Shown here: positions 57,166 through 64,000 of the stretch, in pieces
Position numbering within the stretch: the first letter of the stretch is position 1
Layout: each line of letters opens with the position of its first letter
Source: Aureimonas ureilytica
GTDB taxonomy: Bacteria; Pseudomonadota; Alphaproteobacteria; Rhizobiales; Rhizobiaceae
DNA: 64,000 nucleotides
Direction: 5' to 3'
Assembly: GCF_001475935.1 (NCBI RefSeq)
Contig: NZ_LDQA01000014.1
Span: 39,974-103,973 of the forward strand
The notes under the pieces: model-generated
What the model was told of the DNA's origin: nothing
Databases searched by the model: none
Seen by the model: only the letters and a program-made list of their open reading frames with translations
Made by a program: the position numbers and the translations under genes

Positions 57166-57936
57166 TCAGACCGTGGAATGACCGCCCAAGGTCCGCACGA
57201 ACCGGATCGTTCGCCCGTCTTTCGGCGCGCCGAACACATCGGCTGGCGTGCCCTCTTCCACGACGACGCCGTCCTGCAGGAAGGCGACATGCTGGGCCAT
57301 GCGGTTGGCAAGGCGCAGATCATGCGTGGCGATCAGCATGGTCGTGCCCTCGCGCGCCAGCGCGGCCAAGACGTCCACCACTTCGGCGGCGAGTTCGGGA
57401 TCAAGCGCGGAGGTCGGCTCGTCGCAGAGCAGCAGCTTGGGTGAGGCCGCGAGCGCGCGCGCGATGGCGACGCGCTGTTGCTGCCCGCCCGATAGGGTCA
57501 GTGGCCAAGCCTCCGCCTTGTCCGCCAGCCCCACCTTCTCGAGCAGAGCCAGCGCCCGGGCTCGGGCCTTGTCAGTCGGCCATTTCTGCACGACGATCAG
57601 CCCTTCCATCACATTGGCGACGGCCGTGCGATGCGGAAACAGCTGGAAGTTCTGGAACACCATGCCGGTCATTCGTCTGACCGCGAGCACCTTCGCCTTA
57701 TCGAGCGCTTGGCCTTTGACAAAACGCAGCGTCACATCGTCGAACTCGAGCTGGCCGGCATCGGATGTCTCGAGAAGATTGAGGCAGCGCAGAAGCGTGC
57801 TCTTGCCGCTGCCCGATGGACCGATCAGGGCCGTAACCGCGCCGGGCCGCACATCGAGGCTGATCTTGCGCAGCACGGGATTGCCCGAAAAGCTCTTTTC
57901 GATGTCGCGAAGGCGGATCACGGACGGCTCTCCCAA
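57166..57936 (-). CDS. Polar amino acid ABC transporter ATP-binding protein (cystine type)
   Basis: The 256-residue ATPase has Walker A GPSGSGKST near residue 39, a Q loop in MVFQNFQLFPHRTAVANVMEG, the signature LSGGQQQRVAIARAL near 148, Walker B LLLCDEPTSALDPEL and the switch His in IATHDLRLANRM. The Q-loop sequence NFQLFPH and the following VMEG are typical of GlnQ/TcyN-type enzymes. It overlaps the permease gene by 19 bp. The operon order is binding protein, permease, ATPase, reading from 59466 down. Confidence 0.93.
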   Translation of the reverse strand: MGEPSVIRLRDIEKSFSGNPVLRKISLDVRPGAVTALIGPSGSGKSTLLRCLNLLETSDAGQLEFDDVTLRFVKGQALDKAKVLAVRRMTGMVFQNFQLFPHRTAVANVMEGLIVVQKWPTDKARARALALLEKVGLADKAEAWPLTLSGGQQQRVAIARALAASPKLLLCDEPTSALDPELAAEVVDVLAALAREGTTMLIATHDLRLANRMAQHVAFLQDGVVVEEGTPADVFGAPKDGRTIRFVRTLGGHSTV

Positions 57937-58598
57937 TGGCCGCCATGGCCCGAGAAGCGCCGCTCCAGGCGCGCCTGCAAGGCTGAAAGGACGGACGACA
58001 GAACGAGATAGAAGAGCGCGGCCTCGATATAGAGGATCAGCGGCTCATAAGTCACAGCGACGATGCGCTGCGCCTGCTGGAACATCTCCGGCACGGTGAT
58101 GGCTGCGGCGAGCGAGGTGTCCTTCACCAGCGAGATGAAGCTGTTGGAGAGCGGCGGCAGCGCAACCCGTACGGCCTGAGGCACGATCGTGCGGCGCAGC
58201 GCCTGGCCCTGTGTCATGCCGATCGAATAGGCTGCTTCCCATTGCCCCTTGGGAATGGAGGACAGCGCGGCGCGGATGATTTCCGACGTATAGGCCCCGA
58301 CGCTAAGCGAGAAGCCGATCAAGGCCGCCGGAAAGGCGTCGATCAGGATGCCCGCGCTCGGCAGGCCGTAGAAGATAACGAAAAGCTGCACGAGAAGCGG
58401 CGTGCCGCGAATGAACCAGACATAGAAGCGCGCGATGGCCGCCACCGGCGCGGGCGCGAACAGGCGCACCACGGCCGTCAGAAAGCCGAGCGCGAGACCG
58501 AGGGCGAAGGAGAGGATCGCCAGCGGGATGGTGAACCGCATCGCGCCCCAGAACAGGGCGGGCGCGGACTCGATCATGAGTTGCAGGAAGGGCGGCAA
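57918..58598 (-). CDS. Polar amino acid ABC transporter permease (cystine type)
   Basis: The 226-residue permease of the HisM/GlnP family has five hydrophobic helices. The cytoplasmic EAA-type loop EAAYSIGMTQGQALRRTIVPQAVRVALPPLSNSFI lies near residues 123-158. RGTPLLVQLFVIFYGLPSAGI near 74 is the other family signature. One gene is present, so it should form a homodimer. It is preceded by the binding protein gene after 106 bp and overlaps the ATPase start by 19 bp. Confidence 0.93.
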   Translation of the reverse strand: MPPFLQLMIESAPALFWGAMRFTIPLAILSFALGLALGFLTAVVRLFAPAPVAAIARFYVWFIRGTPLLVQLFVIFYGLPSAGILIDAFPAALIGFSLSVGAYTSEIIRAALSSIPKGQWEAAYSIGMTQGQALRRTIVPQAVRVALPPLSNSFISLVKDTSLAAAITVPEMFQQAQRIVAVTYEPLILYIEAALFYLVLSSVLSALQARLERRFSGHGGHWESRP

Positions 58599-58704
58599 GG
58601 CGGTCGGTCCCGTCGATGCGGGGACGGCTCGGCCGCCTCCCCTGATGGTCGATCATCTTATGGAACGAAAGAGCGGAAAACCGAGGCGTCCGCCCTTTCG
58701 CAGC

Positions 58705-59466
58705 TCAGCGCGAAACGTCGGCGCCAAAATACTTTTGCGAGATGGCCTCGTAGGTGCCGTCGGCCTTCATCTCGGCCAGCGCCTTGTTGATCGCCGCGAC
58801 GAGGTCCGGATTGTCCTTCTGCACGATGATGCCGGAGGCCGCGGCGTCGTCCTGCGTCGCCGAGATCTTCACCGGCGCGTCGGGCTTCTGCTTCTTGAAG
58901 TCGAGGAAGGAGAGATTGTCGTTGATCGTCGCATCGGCGCGCCCGGTCAGAACCAGCTGGATCGACTGGTCGAAGCCTTCCGTGCCGACCAGCGTCGCGC
59001 CTGCGGCTTCCGCAAGCTTGCCGTAGTTCGAGGTCAGCGATTGCGCCGCGCGTTTGCCCTTGAGATCGGCGAAGGAGCGGATGGCGTCGTCGTCCTGCTT
59101 CACGATCAGCACGGCCTTCGACACGATATAAGGATCGGAAAAATCGAAGCGGGCTTGGCGCTCCGGCGTGATGCCGACCTGATTGATGACAGCATCGTAG
59201 CGGTTGGCGGCGAGCCCCGCGATCAGCCCGTCCCACTTGCCTTCCACGAAGACGGGCTCGACGCCAAGGCGCTTGGCCACCGCGCGCCCGATCTCGACAT
59301 CGAAGCCGACCAGCGCGCCGGACGCGTCATGATAGGTGAAGGGCGCGTAGGTGCCTTCCGTGCCGATGCGGAACTGCTTGGCCGCTTCGATATCCTTGAG
59401 ACTGCCGGCCGAGGCCGAGGTCGCCAGCATCGCGACCGTGGCCACCAGCATGATCAAGCGCTTCAT
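58705..59466 (-). CDS. Polar amino acid / cystine ABC transporter binding protein
   Basis: The 253-residue periplasmic protein has a signal peptide of about 20 residues (ending TSASAG) and the SBP_bac_3 fold. Its domain starts FRIGTEGTYAPFTYHDASGALVGFDVEIGRAVAKRLG, followed by the ligand residues in VEGKWDGLIAGLAANRYDAVINQVGITPERQARFDFSDPY (landmarks WDGLIAGL and FDFSDPY). This arrangement is closest to cystine-binding proteins of TcyA/FliY type, but other polar amino acids are possible. It is the first gene of the three-gene operon. Confidence 0.9.
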   Translation of the reverse strand: MKRLIMLVATVAMLATSASAGSLKDIEAAKQFRIGTEGTYAPFTYHDASGALVGFDVEIGRAVAKRLGVEPVFVEGKWDGLIAGLAANRYDAVINQVGITPERQARFDFSDPYIVSKAVLIVKQDDDAIRSFADLKGKRAAQSLTSNYGKLAEAAGATLVGTEGFDQSIQLVLTGRADATINDNLSFLDFKKQKPDAPVKISATQDDAAASGIIVQKDNPDLVAAINKALAEMKADGTYEAISQKYFGADVSR

Positions 59467-59706
59467 GTGAGCATCCCTGAAATGAGTCGGGCCGAAACGA
59501 ACAGATCGGCCCTTCGTGCCTCAGATAGGAGAAAGACCGGGTAAGGTCAGTGGCAAAGCGCCCGCGATCCCCGCATTTCCACGCCCGGCTTGCTATTCGA
59601 AGGTTGGAGCCCGAAGAGATCGACCATTCGACTGGCAGGCGAGCGAGGCACGCTCTGGCCGCATTCACGCGTCAGGCTTACGTTCCGATTCGCATGGAGA
59701 TCGATC

Positions 59707-60453
59707 TTGGTTCGTCCTCGTCTGTCGCTCACCCCTCTGGCTCTCACGGCGCTTCTTGCCACCGCCGCGCCCCTTCTGGCGCAGGAGCCGCCCCCCGCCC
59801 CTCCGTCCCGGATCGAAGTCGATGGCGAGGGCACGGTCTATCGCGCGCCCGATCTCGCCGTTACCCAGCTCACGGTCATGAGGAACGCGCCAACGGCCGC
59901 CGAAGCGCTCGCAGACGTCAACAAGGCGATCGGGGACGTCTCGTCGGCCATGTCGGAATTCGGCGTCGAGAAGCGCGACCTGCGTACGGCCGGGTTCCAG
60001 ATTTCGCCGCAATATCAGTATGACAACCGACAGGACGGCCCCCAGGCCCCACCCAAGCTCGTCGGCTACGAGGTGCGCAACACACTCTCGGTCAAGGTTC
60101 GCGACCTCACGAAGCTTGGGGCGCTTCTCGACAAGGCCGTGACGCTCGGCGTCAACGAAGGCGGCTCCATCCAGTTCGAGATCGACAATCCCACCGAAGC
60201 CACGCAGGAGGCCCGGCGTCTCGCCGTCGCAGACGCAAAAGCGCGTGCGGAAACTCTCGCCGAGGCGTCCGGCCTGAAGCTCGGGCGCGTGCTTCTCATT
60301 CAGGACGGGGCGATCCGGCGCGAGCCCTCCCCGCCCATGCCCTTTGCCGAGATGAAACTCGCGGCAGCGCCTCCCAGCCCGCGCGTGCCGGTGGAGATCG
60401 GGGAGAACGCCGTGCGCGCCGACATTCGCATCGTCTACGAAATGCGGAACTGA
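59707..60453 (+). CDS. SIMPL-domain (DUF541) periplasmic protein
   Basis: The 248-residue protein has a signal peptide of about 22 residues (ALTALLATAAPLLAQ) and a SIMPL/DUF541 domain: IEVDGEGTVYRAPDLAVTQLTVMR, LRTAGFQISPQYQYDN, VGYEVRNTLSVKVRDL and SIQFEIDNPTEATQEARRLAVADAKARAETLAEASGLKLGRVL, the last being the family's hallmark. Members such as E. coli YggE affect oxidative stress resistance, but the molecular action is unclear. The start is an unusual TTG at 59707: GGAG lies 7 nt upstream and the signal peptide begins there, whereas upstream ATG codons give no signal sequence. Confidence 0.85.
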   Translation: MVRPRLSLTPLALTALLATAAPLLAQEPPPAPPSRIEVDGEGTVYRAPDLAVTQLTVMRNAPTAAEALADVNKAIGDVSSAMSEFGVEKRDLRTAGFQISPQYQYDNRQDGPQAPPKLVGYEVRNTLSVKVRDLTKLGALLDKAVTLGVNEGGSIQFEIDNPTEATQEARRLAVADAKARAETLAEASGLKLGRVLLIQDGAIRREPSPPMPFAEMKLAAAPPSPRVPVEIGENAVRADIRIVYEMRN

Positions 60454-60464
60454 CCACGCAAAAA

Positions 60465-60488
60465 GGGGCGCCGACTTTGCGGCGCCCC
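60465..60488. terminator. Terminator between SIMPL gene and small secreted protein gene
   Basis: A 9-bp perfect stem, GGGGCGCCG/CGGCGCCCC, around the loop ACTTTG. It is preceded by AAAA and followed by CTTCATTTG, so it can end transcription from either convergent gene (stops at 60453 and 60514). Confidence 0.75.
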
Positions 60489-60513
60489 CTTCATTTGATC
60501 TCATGTCGTGAGA

Positions 60514-60909
60514 TCAGCGCATCCCGATCACGGGGCAACCGCCCACCTGAGCGAAGCGGATCGCGACGGGATGGCCCCGCTTGAAGCCGGCGACCGTCAC
60601 GCTTCGCGGGGTCATGCGAACGATATCCGCGCCACGAACGCCCATGCGGGCGGCTTTGTTGAGGGCAAGCCCCGGCCGGCACATGCCATCGCGACGACCA
60701 TGACGCTCCTCACGCCAGCCCCGGCCCTCGCGCCAGTCGCGGTCGGGCCGGTGATGGCGCCCATGCCATTCGCGCGGGCCGCCGCCTTCGTAATATTGAA
60801 CGGTCTGCACAGACCCCATCGTATCGATAGGCGCGGCCTGAGCGGGTGCCCAGAGACCGCCTGCGAGAGCAAGGCCGATCAGCGCGGAACGAACGGGACG
60901 AAACACCAT
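60514..60909 (-). CDS. Small secreted protein with His/Arg-rich linker
   Basis: The 131-residue protein has a signal peptide of about 25 residues ending APAQA and a linker with many His, Arg, Trp and Gly (HGRHHRPDRDWREGRGWREE). Its C-terminal domain of about 60 residues has two cysteines (MCRPGLALNKAARMGVRGADIVRMTPRSVTVAGFKRG and GCPVIG). This ending is common in small alphaproteobacterial secreted proteins of unknown function. The ATG at 60909 has ggagg 5 nt upstream; the frame up to 60957 is not needed. Confidence 0.8.
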   Translation of the reverse strand: MVFRPVRSALIGLALAGGLWAPAQAAPIDTMGSVQTVQYYEGGGPREWHGRHHRPDRDWREGRGWREERHGRRDGMCRPGLALNKAARMGVRGADIVRMTPRSVTVAGFKRGHPVAIRFAQVGGCPVIGMR

Positions 60910-61129
60910 GGCAACCTCCGAAGCCGGTAGCCGCCAGATGGCGGCTTTGGATTTCATTCTAGTGCCTTGCAGATGAACTCCAGAGGAAGACGGCGTTCAT
61001 CTTCCATTCATTCTGCATTGACGATCATCTCGTGACGCGTGCGGCACAGGGCGCAGCGCCCTGAAACGACGAAAGGCGCCCGAAGGCGCCTTTCCAAATG
61101 CGTGGGGTCTGGAGGGGCGAAGCCCATTC

Positions 61130-63109
<1,980 letters not shown>

Positions 63110-63402
63110 GCGCATTCATCTCCAATTCACGCGGTCGATGAGCGGATGGGAATCGCCACCGTTTCCCATGCTCATAAACGCCTGCCGTAAAGAATCGCTT
63201 AACCATAGAATGGCGCGGCGACCAACGACCTCATCGATTCCGCCATCCAAAGAGGGCGACCGTCTGTCCGACACTTCGTTTCGACACGTCCGGGCGGTGT
63301 TTGTGCCTTCGCCCCGACAAGTCAAGACCTGACAGGACCTCGACGAAAATTAATCGGCATTTCCCATAAGCGAAAAAACGCCCGATCGGATCAACCGGAC
63401 GA

Positions 63403-64000
63403 TCAGATTCCCTTCGCGGGTCGTCCCGACAAGACGCCAAACCCGTCGATCAAGGCCTCGGTTCCCGCTAGATTGTCGATCTCGCGTTTGATTTCAATGA
63501 CCTGGGCATAAGCAAGCTCATCCCCTTCGACCGCCAGCGCCTGTTCCGCCGCTTTCAGTTCCCTATGTAGCGAGCGAAATTTGTGATGCAAGTGAAGGGC
63601 CTGCCGCACGGCTTCGCGCGCATCCTCCAGGGCAGCTTGGGCGAGAACCGGCCAGAGCCTGACGAGGCGCAATTGGCTTTCGAACCCTTCGAAGACGGGA
63701 AGCAGCCCCTGGCGCTCGATCGCCGCCAGCAGTTCTTCACGCGAATGGTGCAATTCGTCGGCGTAGACATCGATCACCGCCGAGCGCAGCCGCTCCAGAT
63801 CGCCGCCCGAGAGTTCGAGGTCCGCCAGATAGTCGAAGGCTTCGCGCAGAAGCAGCGGATGATTGATAAAGCCGATCACGATGGAAATCTCGCGCAGCGA
63901 CGTGGCGGGGCCGCCCATCGGACGCAGGAGCTGGCTGCGGCTCAGCCGATCCGAAACGGCCGAGCGCCGCGCCGCATGGCCGCCCCCGGTCCCGCCACGT
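63403..64000 (-). CDS. dnaG: DNA primase, C-terminal part (gene continues beyond the window)
   Basis: The frame is open from the right edge to a stop at 63403, giving 199 codons of the C-terminal part only. It contains LSRSQLLRPMG, then LREISIVIGFINHPLLLREAFDYLADLELSGGDLERLRSAVIDV, the helical domain by which DnaG contacts the DnaB helicase. The catalytic zinc and Toprim domains lie beyond the window. The position directly upstream of rpoD on the same strand is the usual dnaG-rpoD order in Rhizobiales and supports the call. The 293-bp gap to rpoD probably carries an rpoD promoter. Confidence 0.93.
   Translation of the reverse strand, partial: RGGTGGGHAARRSAVSDRLSRSQLLRPMGGPATSLREISIVIGFINHPLLLREAFDYLADLELSGGDLERLRSAVIDVYADELHHSREELLAAIERQGLLPVFEGFESQLRLVRLWPVLAQAALEDAREAVRQALHLHHKFRSLHRELKAAEQALAVEGDELAYAQVIEIKREIDNLAGTEALIDGFGVLSGRPAKGI

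Overview
The window is a high-GC chromosomal segment from an alphaproteobacterium, most likely of the Rhizobiales (Hyphomicrobiales). The evidence is the Omp2b-type porin, the Exo-like polysaccharide genes, the form of RpoD next to DnaG, the cyo operon with a divergent MFS gene, and the FCD-type GntR regulators. The genus is a guess; a plant-associated Aurantimonadaceae-like organism would fit. I see no insertion sequence, prophage, CRISPR array or plasmid gene. Gene starts given here rest on ribosome-binding sites and domain limits.

Region 1 (1-11.7 kb) is an exopolysaccharide locus: a secreted GH16 glycanase (cut by the window edge), several glycosyltransferases, a Wzx flippase, a Wzy polymerase, UDP-galactopyranose mutase, and a Wzc/ExoP-like co-polymerase whose C-terminal kinase domain has lost its P-loop. 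The mutase implies galactofuranose in the polymer. A tRNA-Ser(GCU), a Cache-domain chemoreceptor and a porin follow (12.5-16 kb).

Region 2 (16.4-20.1 kb) holds a GntR regulator, a small conserved protein and a Rieske/FAD reductase of the AIF-like type on the minus strand, with a divergent SDR dehydrogenase.

Region 3 (20.1-33.4 kb) is the most notable part. It is a sugar-catabolic cluster that matches the known D-apiose route: a ribose-type ABC transporter with a DUF2291 lipoprotein, an ApnO-like oxidoisomerase, an ApsD-like Gfo/Idh/MocA dehydrogenase, an ApnL-like lactonase, a convergent GntR repressor, a RuBisCO-like protein with its KDDE metal-binding motif intact, an OiaK-like DUF1537 kinase and an MFS transporter. 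Two related 21-bp palindromic sites lie at the heads of the two plus-strand operons and probably bind the local GntR protein.

Region 4 (33.4-48.7 kb) contains a lipoprotein hydrolase, SURF1 and the cyoABCD quinol oxidase operon. CyoD has an unusual His-rich start and Met-rich end. It is followed by a divergent MFS gene, a TetR-controlled RND efflux pump with a clear operator, pdxJ and greA.

Region 5 (48.8-64 kb) has a CAU tRNA that resembles tRNA-Ile2, a hybrid histidine kinase, an FAD oxidoreductase, a periplasmic binding protein paired with a chemoreceptor, a polar amino-acid (cystine-type) ABC transporter, a SIMPL-domain protein, a small secreted protein, rpoD, and the 3' end of dnaG at the right edge.
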